A stretch of DNA of 64,000 bases from Eonycteris spelaea (GCA_003508835.1 PUFA01000077.1:4850001-4914000), one strand, 5' to 3'. Counted from the first letter of the stretch, positions 24,745 to 38,161 are shown. Notes: a model not told the origin generated them from the sequence alone. Program-made: numbers and translations.

Positions 24745-24885
24745 TTCTAAGTTATTGTTTTATTTGCCTGCTTGCCTCTCCCATTAAAACTTAGGTCCCC
24801 GAAGGTAAGGACTTGTTTGCATTTTCCACTATATCCCTGGTGCACAGAACAGTGCCTAGAACATAGTAGGTACTCAGTAAATAGG
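24745..24885 (+). mobile_element. L2 3' end, continuation after MLT1
   Basis: Shows 'cattaaaacttaggtccccg', 'aggtaaggacttgtttgc', 'gtgcctagaacatagtaggt' and 'actcagtaaatagg', the typical L2 3' terminus. Probably the same copy as 23960-24300. Confidence 0.7.
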
Positions 24886-24944
24886 TGTGGAAAAAAGAAC
24901 AGTCTCATTCGATCTTCATGAGCATCCTGCAAAATATTTACTCC

Positions 24945-25070
24945 GTGAGACTAACCCTTGAGGCCATGGGCAGATTCTGTCTTTTTGAAGCACTGTCTCC
25001 CAGCACAGGACCTGGCCCACAGAAGTGGGTGCAAAAAAATATTTGTTGACTTATTATTGCTATTGTGTTT
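24945..25070 (+). mobile_element. L2 3' end fragment
   Basis: Second, separate L2 terminus: 'ttgaggccatgggcagattc', then 'acaggacctggcccacagaa' and 'aatatttgttgac'. Confidence 0.55.
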
Positions 25071-25219
25071 TTTTATGAGAAATTGAACATTGAGATGCTA
25101 ATTTACTGACTTGAGGATTTATAGCTATTATTAAAGTTGGATTCAAATATAGATCCTCTATCTAAAAATTTGGTATTCTTTTCGCCACTCCAGTCCACAA
25201 CTGTCTCACTGAATGACAT

Positions 25220-25480
25220 CATTTGCATACAATATGTAAGTCATTGTGCTATGAGTTAGAGATACAATGAAAAGCAAAACAAATCTCATCCACTGACTCA
25301 AGACATTTAATGGTACTGAGTGAGTTAGATATTGATGAAATAGGTACACAGACCTTGTAGAAATGGTACTTTGACAAGGAAGGTGCTATGGGAGTCTACG
25401 ATAATAGGTTTTTTTATATTAGAGAAACAGCAGTGACCCAAACAGACATTCCTGTTTCCCTCATGGAGCTTGTATATAAT
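25220..25480 (-). mobile_element. L2 fragments in reverse, probably two pieces
   Basis: Plus strand: 'aagtcattgtgctatgagtt', 'agagatacaatgaaaagc' and, after a gap, a second start 'cctcatggagcttgtatat' near 25460. Both are reverse-complement L2 3' ends. Confidence 0.45.
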
Positions 25481-25539
25481 AATACATAGATGGTACATCA
25501 GAGAGACTATATTTTCATGATATAAGCAAGGTACTTTGA

Positions 25540-25870
25540 TTCACAAGACCTGGTCATATTAACTATTAGTATAACCTGGGATAAAACACTTAACTTTAAT
25601 GCTACATAAGGATATTAATATATTCTTTAACTTGGGAAGAACATAAGATACTCATATCATTGGAACTGCTCCATCTTGTCAAACTTCTCTGCTAGTCTCT
25701 GGTAAGTGCCCAATTTTTGATCTCACTGAACCGAGCTTGAAGTAGATGACCTCTTAAATACTATAGTAGCATGGTTCCTAAAATGGAGTAATCAGTTCTA
25801 CAGACAAAAGACCCTGATTCTAGTTCTGACTCTCTGGTGAGTGGTTGCTTTTGCATAAGCCAGTGAAGGA
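25540..25870 (+). mobile_element. Two MIR-like remnants
   Basis: Bases 25540-25640 ('aacctgggataaaacactta') and 25790-25870 ('gattctagttctgactctct') each resemble part of a MIR tRNA-like body. Both are weak. Confidence 0.35.
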
Positions 25871-28052
25871 ATTCGGCTGGATTAGTCCTGAGGGCTAATT
25901 CTCAATAGAGAGTCCGCTCCTTCTCTCCAGCACACACATACCTCTCCCCACACTCACGCTTTATAATCCTCTTTGAAAATCTATTTCTGTATTGTTCCAT
26001 GAGCAAATGGTTATATGTCTATCACAGGCTGGGGAGGAGAACATGAAAAATAAGAAGCCCCAGGCACGAAAAGTGAGGTCATCTATACCTCATGCTGAGA
26101 TAGTGCCTGCTTTCCAGTTGTATGGACTCCCTGTAACTTCTGACCAGTGCTCTTTTGGGGTGGGAGTGAAGGTCTCTAGTTCATCTAGCCTTGTGCTAAT
26201 AGCATATTCAGCATCAGTCCCATGGGTCAGGTTTTGTCCCTGAGCAGCATTCATGAGTACGGTTCATGGTGACCCTCTATAATCTCAGCTTTAGGGGAAA
26301 TTTGTTCCAGGAAAGAAAGTGCTATTAACTGCAGAATGCAAGGGTAAGCAGAGTACTTTGCAAATAACTCCTAATAAACAGACAGGGCCAGGTGTGAAGC
26401 ATGATTTATATTCTCCCATAGTACAAAGCCACATGTATTATAATGCCTTGGCTGCCGATGGTCATCTTGGAAATGTGCCATTCTCCTCCAGGACATAGTT
26501 ACAGTCTAGCACTCCAGGTGGAGAGTAGCAGTTCTTTGGTTTTTATCCACCTAAAGAAAGAAAACTCTGGGCCAAAATTAATAAAGGCACAAGAGCATGA
26601 GAAAAAAGAAAAAAAAAAAAAAGGAGATATGTGACCAATGATGAAAGAAAACTCTCCATGATTGCAAGTCATCTGACACGAGGCCTCCAGGCCTCCACCG
26701 GCCTTTGAAAATGTCTTCCTTTTAGTTGTAATAAAAAACGAAGCTCCTCCCCACCCCCAACAATTTTTTCTCCAGGATTTCTGTCAGTCCTGCCTGCTTG
26801 AGACTAGACAGAATCCGCTTCATGCTAGGTCATAGATGTGGTAAACTAGAAGACATTATTTAACCTTCTGCCCAGCCTCTCCATACAGTAGGGAAGAAGT
26901 CCTAGACGGGGAGAAAATTAGCAGATAGAGGGAAAAATCAGGAGAGAAATGATAGGAGAAAGAGGTTAGGAAAGAATAAAATGAAGAGAAGGAAACGATA
27001 GAAATACAACCTGATGGAATGACCCCTGGTTGAGCAGCCAGGCATCAATTCATCCTAGTCTAGTTCTACGTGAGCCTCAACGTTCACTTTTTGTTTCTAA
27101 GCCCAGTTTTCATACCCATGAAATGGGTTTTATAATACAGAAGTGCCTACAATCCCTTGGATGGTGAACGTTGAAGAGTCTTTCTGAAAGATTGAAATTG
27201 TCCTACCCTGAAGGAGTCGAAGGAGACGTGACGATTAAATGTAATGTGTCTTGTAAAATGTATCTTGGATTGCGTTCTGGGAGAGTGAAAAGGGACATTA
27301 TTGGAAAAACTGTTGAAATCTGAATAGTCCATAGTTGGTTTAATGGTACTGTGCCATTACTGATTTCTTAGTTATGTTAAACACATTGTGGAAATAAAAG
27401 TTATCAACATGAGGGGAAGGAGGGTAAAGGGTTTACGGAATCTCTCTGTCCTATCTTTGAAACTCTTAGGTAAATATAAAATTATTTTAAATTAAAAGTA
27501 AAAAAAAAAAATACCCTGCCCTCTCTTTGCAATATAAGTCAGTCCTATTTGTGTTGCAAGGTCCAGATTATGTTATCTATCTGGTAATGTCTTATCCAGC
27601 TTCTTCAAGAAATTTCTACTTTCTTTCTCAGTTTTCTTAACTGTTTTATATTACAGAAGCTGAAGGTCTTCACTGCTATTGAATCCCTGATCCAGCACTA
27701 ACCTGAGAGTCATTTGGATAAAAGACAACTTATTTTTAAATACAGAGCGAAAGCTATCCATCGCTCATGTCCGAGGTTGATTTGCTCTTGTGGGATTAGA
27801 ATCTCCCCAATACTGCAAGAGAGCAATGAGGAAGGGAGAGGCAGCTGACAGCAAGAAGATGCATAGTCATCTGAAGCGTGGAGGCAGAGGCATTCAGGAG
27901 AAGAAAGGAAAGTGAAAGGATGCTGAATGGTAGCACATGTGAACCTGTCTAACAGGTTATCTTCCATGCCTTTGGGAATAAGTTCAGCTTTAGAGTGTTT
28001 CCTAGTTTAGGTTTTCCGAGAAAGTGACTATGAGACAAGCAATGTAAGTGGC
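25871..28052. other. Unassigned stretch
   Basis: Mostly unique. A weak plus-strand MIR remnant lies at 27050-27140, an A-rich run at 26605-26624, and GA-rich sequence at 26900-27000. Short frames are not recognisable. Confidence 0.35.
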
Positions 28053-28073
28053 GGGGGGGGGGGGGGGGGGGGG
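28053..28073. repeat. Pure G21 tract
   Basis: Twenty-one uninterrupted G after 'aatgtaagtggc', followed by 'agggagg'. G runs this long are rare in mammals, form G-quadruplexes readily, and are also prone to sequencing length error. Confidence 0.85.
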
Positions 28074-28394
28074 AGGGAGGTTCAAGAACTACTCATCGTG
28101 GGGTGGGGAAATAGACCAGGAAGATAGTCAATAAAGCGTGCATTCCCACTGAGGAGCAGGAGCTTTATCTCTCCTTTGAGAGTCAATAATATATGAGCCT
28201 CAGCACTTTCCCACCCAGAGGGTGTTGAAGCCAAAGCATTTGCATCCTCCCTTCCATCATCCGTCATTGGCTCTCTGCTTTATGTGTGGAGGGGGTCTCT
28301 GGGCCCCCTAGCCTATCTTGGTGCTGCCACTGAAAGTTATCGGGCAGGGTAATGGATGGCTTGATATTGTAAGAGAGGGATAGAAATGCACACC

Positions 28395-28590
28395 AACAGC
28401 CTCTGCTTCAATCGGCCTTCTTCAGACTTCAGTTCTTGCACTTAATAGCTGGCAGAACTTTGACAAGTTACTCTCTGCCCTTGTCCTTGGGTTGTTAAGA
28501 AAACGAAGAGATCAATTGTGTAACAACATTTAACTCATGGTCTCTGACATGACAGCCACTCAATAATGGTTTTCTCCCCACCCACACTGT
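28395..28590 (+). mobile_element. MIR SINE fragment
   Basis: Shows 'aatagctggcagaactttga', 'caagttactctctgccc' and, toward the end, 'gacagccactcaataatggt', in MIR order. Confidence 0.5.
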
Positions 28591-30118
28591 CGCCAAGCCA
28601 TGCCCTCTCTGACTGTAGGGCAGACCCAGAGTTCCAGCCCCGAAGATTACACTGGGGAACAGAAACCAATACCCTATGACGGTAAAATTCCACACTGATA
28701 TAGGGGGTGTGTCCCTGCATTCACGGGTGAGAATGAGGGTGCAGAAAGAGAGTAACAAACAGAAACCAGCATCATGGCAGTTGAATGACACTTTCACTGG
28801 ATTTTTAAGACCCATTTAAGGAAGCAGGAAGGTCTGTTTCGTGAGTGTCTTTCTCATGGGGTCCTCCAGGAATCACTCCCACATGAGGCCCCATTAGCCC
28901 CTCAACATATGTGTTACATATTCCAGCCTGTGGGTTTGAGGCACCAAGATATTTTTAACGAAGTACATTTATGGTACTTTGCCAAAAGCTACTCATAGAA
29001 AAACTAATATAGTTTCCATTTCTTGGGTCCTTTGGGAAAGATAATATTATAAACCATTACCCAGAGATTCTTCTTAAGACTTTCCCAGCTCGACAGCCCT
29101 TTCAGTTTCATATTCTTTTTCTTGAAGGCTGAGTTTCAGTTAGTCACACACCAGTGTTTCCTGAAGTTTCTCTTTCATCCAAAATTCAACGAGTTTAAAC
29201 ATTAACCACACATTTTAAACATGGACTTCAAATAACTGGTACTAAACAACAGAGGACTTTCAAATCACTGAAATTTGATGAGCAGTTCTTTTGGAAGCAA
29301 AGAAGAAAATGTCAATATGTCGATTTAATATGAGAATTTTTTAAGCAGCATCTTTCAGGGGATGGTTTGGAAATTACTTACATCCAATTTCATTTCTCAA
29401 CCACCCTATATTTTTATCTCTATTTGGATGCGCCAAAGAAAATTACAAGGCTGTAATCAACTAAAAATATCTGTTTATTCTAACATGATTATATCTACTA
29501 ATAAAGACAAGTAGGCTAATCCTTTTTCTCCCCCTTAACTGAGAAAATTGTGGTTAAATCTTCTGGACTAACTAGGGCTTATCTTCCATAGTAGAAGAAT
29601 GGGTTATGATAGAAAAATTCAAGAATCGAAGAACTAATTAGTCACAAAATATGGGCCGCTTTTCCTTTGAATGTGTCTCACACTTACACCTTCCTTTCTG
29701 TTCTTCTTGACATCCTCATTTTCAAATTCTCATTCCCACACATCAGGATGTTTCAGTGGATACTTGACGAATCACCCTGCCTCTATCGATTCAGACCCCT
29801 GGCTGGATAACTGTAATTCATCATATCTTGTACTTTCTCAGAAAGCTGTAGCAGCTCTCTTGTTCTCAGAGAAGAAAGTGATAACTCCTACAGCTGGGAT
29901 GCTGATCCCAGCTTTAATGCCCACTATTTCTCTACATAAATCTTCACTTTTTTTTTCAGGCTAGTGCCTTTATAGTTTCCCAAACACATCTCACAATTTC
30001 CTATTTCCACATGTTTGGCATTTCTTCTTTGCTCTTATTCAAATATCACCCAGCCTATCAAAGGCTGACAAAAATCACACCTCCTGCATAAACCTCACTG
30101 AAGTGTAAAAGTCATGGA
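28591..30118. other. Unassigned stretch
   Basis: No repeat or gene recognised in about 1.5 kb. The frames at 28495-28815 (-) and 29671-29964 (+) have no recognisable domain. Confidence 0.35.
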
Positions 30119-30128
30119 GGGAGAGAGG

Positions 30129-30176
<48 letters not shown>

Positions 30177-30178
30177 GG
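30119..30178. repeat. (GA)n microsatellite
   Basis: GA dinucleotides with a GGGA-type start, about 50 bases of pure repeat. Confidence 0.95.
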
Positions 30179-30499
30179 GTAAAGAGGTGTAGGTCCTACA
30201 GACAAATTAAAGTGGTTTGCAATCTCACCTTTGCAATTTGAAAACTTTGTAGTGGAGAGTAAATTTCTTAACTTCTTTGGGTCTTCTTTATATAAAAAAA
30301 ATGTATGTGTTTTATTGAGTTTTTGATTGGAATATAGAATATGAGATGCAAATTATCCAAAAGAAGTGAATTGATTTATTTATTTAACAATTCTTAAGTG
30401 CCTTACAATATTAAGTCACTGGAGCTTTGTGAAGCCACCACTTTACTTAGTGATGTGATTAAGATACACTGACTACCCAGTCGATGAGTAATATTACTA

Positions 30500-31049
30500 A
30501 AACATTACTTGTCCATTCCGCTCTTAGATAGTTACTAAGGAGAAATGAAGATATATGTCCATACAAAGATTGTACTCAAACATTCATAGTAGCTTTATCT
30601 GTAATAGCCCTAAAGTGGCAAACCCCAATGTCCACTAACAGGTGAATATGTATCTGTGCAATAAAATATTACCAAGCAATAAAAAGTAACAAACTGTCAA
30701 TACAAACAACAACATGGATGAATCTTAAAACACTATGCTGAATTAAACAAACCGGACTGCCCCCCCCAAAAAAAAACTACATATGATATAATCCTATTCA
30801 TATAGAATTCTAGAAAATGACAACCAATTTATAGTGAGAAAAGGTAGATCCACGGTTGCTGGAGGTGGGATAGGGGTTGGATCAGGAAGGAGGGATTGAT
30901 TACAAAGTGATATGAGGAAGGAGGGATATGGTGATGGTTTTGTGGAGTAGACATGTCAAAATTTATCAAATTGTATACTTTAACTTTGGGCAAGTTATTA
31001 TATGTCAGTTATAACTCAAGGAAGCTGGTTTTATAAAAAAAAAAAAATA
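30500..31049 (+). mobile_element. L1 3' end (old L1M-type) with poly(A)
   Basis: Ordered L1 words: 'ggagaaatgaagatatatgt', 'ctgtaatagccctaaagtgg', 'aacaacatggatgaatctta', 'aattctagaaaatgacaa', 'ggttgctggaggtggga' and 'aattgtatactttaacttt'. It ends in an A run at 31036-31048. Confidence 0.8.
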
Positions 31050-32564
31050 GCATAGCTGCCTTGTTATTTGGTGCAAATACCCTGGGGGAACCATGCAAGG
31101 AAGAAATGCGGCATTTTGGCAACAAGTTCATAACTGTACATCTATGTTGGGATGGATGGCAGGCACGAGGTGGTGAAGGACATGTTATGTACGAGGAAAG
31201 GTCTTCATTCTCCTTTTGAAAATTTAAGTGAGAATCCATATCTCAGATGTTCAAACTTCAGGAAGCGTCTGAAAGACTGGAACTTCAAAAAAGTGTTTTC
31301 ATTTATTACTGAGCTTTTTAACATGTGGCCTTCAAACGACATCGTTAAATGACTCTCAGAGAAAGTTACTGTTCTCACTTTTATTATTGTTTGGGGTGTA
31401 TTTTCAATAGTGAAAATGTACATCACAGCAAATCTTCCCTATCCCTCAGTCCTAAACACATGGGCTCCAAATTCCAGAAGAAAATCACCCTGGGAAGAAT
31501 AAAGAACAGTGAGTAGAATCTAGAGGGTGGGTTTTGGCTAAAGCAAAAGGGAAACTTTTTACAGTCACAAATGTCACTAGGTGTTGTGAACTGCTTCAGT
31601 ATGGAGTGAATTTCCTGTCACTGGATTATCTGAGATGTGCTACATTCGGCAAGATAACACAGCAGGGGAACGATGATGACCTGGGCTGGGTTCAGAAGGG
31701 AGATTGGAACAGAAACCTTCTCATTCCATGAAGATGTTGTCCTAAACCACACCTTCGGCAATAATGTCGCTAAGTTGCAACGGTTGAATTGCAGCCACGT
31801 GTTTCTGCTCTCGTGCAGAATTCTTAACAACTTCTGTGTATTAAGGAAAAGGTCACAGGAGATATGTTATCCTCCAACAGACTGCCACTAATTTCTAAGA
31901 TATTTTCTCCTCGCTATTTGTGGCAAAGAGTGGATCATTTTAACACAGGAGAGATACTGTGTAAATTGCTTCTCCTTGGCATTTAGGAAAACACATTTGG
32001 CATTTCTCTACAATTGAGAGGGGGAAATCCAGACGGAGTTGGCTTAGCCGACAGAAGACAAGCCCTGTCCAGTACACTTACTTTCATAGATCTCTGTTTG
32101 GGCTTGTTTAATGCCAGAGTAAAGAAAAAAGATTCTGTGAGTACTCTGTTAGCATTTTCTAAGTGTAAACTTTCCCTGGGAAAAGGAAACTGAAATCACA
32201 CAATCTGACATCTCTTTATCTCTTTTTCTCTCCCCCAATCCGAGGCCACTTTCTGCCTCAGAGGAGAATCTTTTCGTCTTTTGGGAAAGTTGGCATGATC
32301 AAATCTGTTTCTTCCTCTCCTCCTACCACATTTACCCACCCATCAGCCTTCCCACCCTGAATTTGACTTATCTGGATGCCCTGAAAAGTACGTAACCAGA
32401 AGTATTGACTCTATAATTTTACATGGGATGAAAAAAAGAGAAAGTATGAAAGAATAGGGCTGTGAAAGAAAAGACTGTCCACAGAATACGTAAACTGATC
32501 TTATTCGTGAATAATTATATAGATACCTAATTGCCTGCTCTTGCGGAAGAAGGAATGAAGCTAA
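31050..32564. other. Unassigned stretch
   Basis: Repeat-poor, with several short overlapping frames on both strands (31009-31426, 31534-31891). None is recognisable, and their mutual overlap argues against coding. Confidence 0.35.
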
Positions 32565-32700
32565 AGGATGAGGTACCTGGTTCTGTCCAGTTCTGCCACA
32601 AACTGGCTCTGTGACCTTGAGCAATTCCTTTCATCTGTCTGAGTCTCAAATTGTTTCCTTGTATAATGTCGCCTCGATTTGTATTGTTTACTGGATAATA
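32565..32700 (+). mobile_element. MIR SINE fragment
   Basis: Clear MIR words: 'aactggctctgtgaccttga', 'gcaattcctttcatctgtc' and 'gagtctcaaattgtttcct'. Confidence 0.7.
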
Positions 32701-33200
32701 TAAATTTAAGACCAGCGTTTATAAAAAAAGATGAAAACGAGTAGACAGACAGTAGTTAGGGGGCGTTCAGCCATTTAGCAGCGGTGACATATCCTGTGTG
32801 TTCAGCAGGGTGGTGGAGGGGTTAAAATGTCACGGGCGTAAAACTGCAAAATTGCGAACATTTACCGATGTCTCCAATTTCATGTATGAAGAAGTGGAAA
32901 GGCAGGGCGACAAAGTGGGGTTGGCTTGATAAAGACCCAAAGTAGAACATCATTAAGAAACTATAGGGGCCGTTGGTGCTGGAAAGGCATGAGGATTTCT
33001 TTGTAAGACCAACAATCCCAGCTTCGTGGCTGTGTTGTAAATTATTTCTGGACTGTCTGTGTCAACGTTATGGTAACTGCTTTGTGAGGTAAAACATGCC
33101 AGCCTTTCCCAGCCTTCTTTTTATTAACGATTAGAGGTTGAAATGTAAAAAATTTGTACTCTATTTCTTTGCGGTAGAGCAGTGTTCTCATCTTGCCCCC

Positions 33201-33201
<1 letters not shown>
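32701..33201. other. Unassigned spacer
   Basis: Unique-looking sequence with no repeat or gene seen. Confidence 0.35.

Positions 33202-33253
<52 letters not shown>
33202..33253. repeat. (CA)n microsatellite
   Basis: Twenty-six CA units without interruption. Confidence 0.95.
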
Positions 33254-33255
<2 letters not shown>

Positions 33256-33668
33256 GGATCAGCTTGTTAGTAAAATTTAACCCTTAAATGTCACTGCCTT
33301 TCATTATATCTCTACGTATGCTATTCGTCGCATTCTGAGTTCAAAGAATCTTAAACACTAAGGCTTCTCTTACCACCAATTGTTCTATTCAACTATTTAG
33401 CCAAACAAGAGTGTTTTTATCTAAAAGAATTGCACCCCAAATCCCACAAAAATTGTCTACTCATCTTTGGTAATTTGTTACAAGAATGTGAAGCCTATGA
33501 GTCTCTTCAAAGCCAAGAAATAATATTTCTTTAAATTATTATTTTTTAAAAATCAGCCTCAGAAATCAAACTGAAGATGAGGATGATATAAGGTGTGAGG
33601 AAAAAGGGAATGATGACTAAGAAAAAAAACTGCCCAAAAAGAGCCATTAGGATCACCAGGGAGGCAAG

Positions 33669-33809
33669 AGGGAAGGAAGGAAGAAAGGAAGGAAGGAAGG
33701 AAGGAAGGAAGGAAGGAAGGAAGGAGAGAAGGGAGGGAGGGAGGGAGGGGAGGAGGGAGGGAGGGAGGGAGGGAAGGAGGAAGGGAGAAAAAGAAAGAAA
33801 GGGAGAAGC
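33669..33809. repeat. (GGAA)n/(GGGA)n purine tract
   Basis: GGAA tetramers grade into GGGA tetramers. The 95-, 72- and 70-residue frames over it are periodicity artefacts. GGAA arrays resemble multimerised ETS core sites. Confidence 0.95.
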
Positions 33810-34029
33810 ATAAAGTCACATAACAAACAAAAAGCCTCTTTGGCATGAAGGGCTAAGCATGGCACTTGAGGGATGTCTATTCAATAGCAGAGGCTTGCGC
33901 ATTGGGGTCTGGCCTCACTTTAGTTGGTTCTCCCGTGATGTCATCTCCCTCTCCCACCACACACTTGCTCATATACTACACACTCCATCACAGCAAAACA
34001 CTTCCAGTCCCTCCCCAACCCTCCTCTCC

Positions 34030-34290
34030 CAGCCCCATCCTCTCCCTCCTTTGTGATGCGGATCCTCTGCCTGGAATTCTCTACCTTTTTACCTTAAGTG
34101 CTCAGAAGACTTGCAGTATCTGTGCAAACACGCCATTTCTTGTAAAGCCTTCCCTGACTAATGAGGCTCAGTCAATCACTCTTTTCTCTTAGGTATGTTT
34201 AGCAATGCTGGCATTTCAACAATAGATTATTATCATTTGTTTATAGGTTGCTACTCCCCCAAACCTCTGTGCTCTCACTATCTTTTTCCT
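34030..34290 (+). mobile_element. L2 fragment, 3' region
   Basis: Shows 'cctctgcctggaattctcta', 'ttaccttaagtgctcagaag', 'taaagccttccctgactaat' and 'aacctctgtgctctcac', the L2 3'-UTR order. Confidence 0.6.
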
Positions 34291-36558
34291 GAGAATTCTC
34301 CTTCCCGCCAATCACATCAATGACCACTTGTGAACTGACACTCACCCATAAACCTGGAACTCTCGCCAAGGCCTTGCTCCTGGTTTCCCGAACGCCCGAC
34401 ACAGATGCATGCTTCCTGAGCTTTCCCATGTGGCTGGCTCCCTGTCAGGCTGAGCTGCGGACCAGGATCCTGCACACATATTTGTTAAGACTTTATTTTC
34501 TGTCTCCCCAAACCCCTGCTCTTACAGAGCAGGTATCTTTTGACAAGTGTATGTCCTACATGAGGCACTAAATACCTATTTTTAAAGTATTTACCCCTAC
34601 ATGAACTCACTGTCTTTCTTGTGAAGTATGTATCATCTCCTGAACTTTCTCCTTTGATATGATAATAAAACTATCCATTCACTCAAAGAAGGAGACATTT
34701 TAAATAACTCTCAATTTTACTTCTAACATTTAATTGAAGGATAAGTGCTTCTTAATGTTCTCTTACCTCTCTCCAGGATGACTGTCTCAGCCCAGGCATT
34801 CATCATCCCCTGACGTATGGCAATTGTCTTAACTACTCTCTTTACCTGCAGTGTTGACTCTCTCCAGGCCACCCATTACACTGCTTCAGAGTGACATTTT
34901 TGAGCACCATATTTGAGTGTATGATTCTATTACTCTAAACTTTTAAATAGTCCCCCGTAGTTTACAGGTCAGGCCCTAAGATGCTGAGCTATGATTACAT
35001 TTGGAAATGTTAGCTGTACTTGCCCCTCCTGTTTTATTTGCTTGGTAAATATCTATTATCTAAGCATCTACTAAGCTAAGCATCACTTCCTGCATGAAAC
35101 GTTTTTCAAGACTAAATCTTCTGGGTAGAAAGGAACACTCTCTTCTTTGTGTGCCTCCTGGGCCTTGAGCGTTGGGTCCATGTCCTATTTACTTTTTATC
35201 CCTTTTGTCTAGTACAGTTTGGGCCAAGTGTTCCAGGAAAATGTTGGATGTTAAATATGAAGAGGTCAACTAACACAAGAATGTTTTCTGAAGGAGATAA
35301 ATACAAGGAAGGAAGGGTATGAAAGGAGGGGCATGGAAGCATGGCTTACTATTTGTTATGTGGAGAGTAATAACCCAGTGGACTTGTCTGAAATAGATAA
35401 ATCTTTCAGAAAAGCATTAGAATCAGGATATAGTCAAATAACCCACCTGGCCATGCCACCATGCCTTGTATAATTTTCCCCTGCTTTCTCTATTGCAAAG
35501 TGACAGATCCTAGAATGTCAACCAAGACTTGGCCTACAGAATTTCTACTGAGACGTTGTATTTCACAATGACAAATACATGTTTCAGCCAGAGTAAGTGA
35601 TGACTTGTCTTTTGAAGACAGAAAAGAGGCTACTAAAACTTATCTAGGGGAATACACTTTCTTTACAGCTGTTGATTTCGGTTAGCTGTACAGAATGACT
35701 GTTTGCTTTGGCTAATTCCTGTGAACAGTGAACTTTCTCAGGAAAACCTTTCATTTTAGAACCTTTTTTGAACAAACACTCAAGTCTGTGGGTTGCAGAT
35801 TAAAAACACATTAGTGTTAGAGACGCCGAAGAGGTGGATAAATCTACCTGTGCATCAAACGTTATGATTATATTGTAAGAAGGCCCCTTCACGGAACATA
35901 CATTTTGAAGTACAGGTAGACCCAGTTAAACTAATACAAATTTACTTTGAAAGCAATCAATTTCATGGCAGCTTTTCTTCATTATATTCTTTGGCAATCA
36001 GCTGATCCTAAAATAACAAAACTATTGTGTTAGTGTTGTGGGGGCAGGATCTGTGATATCCTTTGGTGTTATAAAGTGATACACAGACTAAAAAAATCAG
36101 GTACCACAGAGTCTAAAACTAAAATTTAGAGCCACACCCTTCTTAGACCTGGTTCATTTATGTACCATATACACAAATGTTCTAACAGCTTCCTAAACAG
36201 TTAGTTGGCTAGCTGTCGTTTTCCTTTCTCCCCAGTTTTGTCTGCTTGTCCGCCTTCCTATCTGTCTATTTATCTTTGTGTCCTTTACTTTCTCCAGCCT
36301 TTGGCACAAAAAAAGTCCAACTCTTTTGTAACTGAGCATTCAGTACCACAGTAAATAGGTTATTCCATGCCCCTGTCTGAGCTCTTTTCCCATCCCGACA
36401 TCTGCTCCTCCTCCGTGGCTGGCAATGCCACCTGTCCAGTTGCTGTCCCCGAACACCTTGGAATAGTCTGGACTCCCAAACCCTATTGGTTCTCTCTCCA
36501 GGTTATGTCCCAAATCTGCTCAGTTCTCACTGTCCTCACGACCGCATGCTAGTGTGAG
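34291..36558. other. Unassigned stretch with faint L2 traces
   Basis: L2-like wording recurs faintly at 34380-34560 and 35090-35230 ('gccttgagcgttgggtccat'). The rest is unique. Short frames are not recognisable. Confidence 0.35.
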
Positions 36559-36571
36559 CCCCCCCCCCCCC
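36559..36571. repeat. C13 tract
   Basis: Uninterrupted run of 13 C. Confidence 0.85.
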
Positions 36572-36689
36572 GTCTCCTGGATGCCCGTGATGGCTTCCTT
36601 ACGTTTCCCCCCGCCTCTACCCTTGTTCTCTTCAGATCTTTCCTCTGCCTGGCTTCCCACTGGGTTAATACCCCTCAATGACTCACCTG

Positions 36690-36960
36690 CTCGGGACCCA
36701 TTCGTCACTTCCCATCTCATCAGAGTAAAAGCCAAACTCCTATAGTAGCCTGCAAGACCTTACACGATTTGGCCCCTGGTACCAGTTCTACTTCATCTCT
36801 ACAACTTTCTCCCTGTTCACTCCACTCCAGCTATACTGACTTCCTTGCTACTTTGAACATCTGAGAAATGTCCCCTTTCAAAGATCCGTTGTGTAGGACC
36901 AACCGCCTTGGCCTTGAATTCTCTTCCTTCGTCTGTCTTCACGCTAATTTCTAGGGATCG
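36690..36960 (+). mobile_element. L2 fragment
   Basis: L2 order: 'agtaaaagccaaactcctat', 'gcaagaccttacacgatttg', 'gcccctggtaccagttct' and 'ttcactccactccagct'. Confidence 0.65.
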
Positions 36961-38161
36961 ATGCGTATAAAACTTTTTCCATCATGACACCATTTCCATG
37001 ACCGCATGTCTTGTCATACCTGATTCAAACAAGTGCTGGGTACGTTTTAAAGCAACTGGCAGAGTGAGCAGTGTAGTTTGACACCAGATGGAAATGATAC
37101 GCCTTTGGACTGCGCCTGGAGTCCTGGCTGGGTCCAACAGACAGTGTCTGCTGCCTGGAAAGGCACGCCTGTTTGCTGGCACACTCGCTGCTTGATGGCT
37201 GCTGCATTGTGTTATTCTTGTTAGGTGTTGCCATGAGTTCCCCCGAATTGAAAAGCTGTTGAAAAAGAGCTGAAGAGCTGAGTTGTCCCTAGCTGCCAAG
37301 TAGACTAGAGTGTCCAGGATCTGGGACTGAGCACCCGGAGGCCCTCGACTTATTTCTCCACGTTGGTGGAGCGCCCAGAGTCCAGGACGGAGAACTTGGG
37401 GGCATATAGGTAATCAGCTACATCAGTTTTTTCAAAAAAAAAAAGTCCCTCCAAAAGGAAGGGGTGATTATCCTCCTAATGCCACCAGGGGAGTCTGATC
37501 CGCGGACCCGTACTGACCAATGGTGGGGCCAGGACGTCATATGCTCCTGGGGTCACTCGGTACACCGCTTCCCTTTTCCTTCTGAGCCTCACGGGGTTGA
37601 ACTCTGGCCTGATGCACAGTGTGGCGGGAACGCACACTGGCCATTCATAGGATCTGCGTGAGGACCCTGTCCTCAGGTGCAGAGCACAGAGCCCCACCAA
37701 CGCTGTCATCCAGGCGGCAGACTTCTCTGCCTGCTACTGGCATGATTTGTTCCCCGAGCAAGTGGGATATAGGAGGTCTTTTCCCTGGAGACTAGTCACT
37801 CAATGTTTAATAAAAAGGAGAGAAGAAAGGACAGCTAGTTCTGGCTCCCCCCTGAATGCCCCAAGAAGTGATACACTAAATTAAAAAAAAAAATTGTAAA
37901 ATGAGTAACCAACACTCACAGATTCTCTTAGGTACTGCTGCTCATTAGGAACAGAGGGAGTCAAACTCAAAACAGAGTTTGAAAGATGAAGCTGTTGCCA
38001 CTATTGCTCTCTTGATGTAAAGCCCAGCCCTCTGAGGTTTAGTGAGCCTGACATCCTGAAAGGGAGGCCACCATGCTCCTCAGAGGTCATGCAGGATAGC
38101 CAGGAGTTCATCAGGTAAACACCCAAAGAGATATAACAAAGAAAAAAATGGCCAGGGACAC
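36961..38161. other. Unassigned stretch
   Basis: Unique DNA, moderately GC-rich at 37080-37700, with overlapping minus-strand frames at 36982-37299. No gene, island or repeat could be assigned. Confidence 0.35.

Noticed and set aside
33559..33865. Pro/Leu/Phe-rich and Lys/Glu/Gly-rich frames
   Set aside because: Artefacts of the GGAA/GGGA tract.
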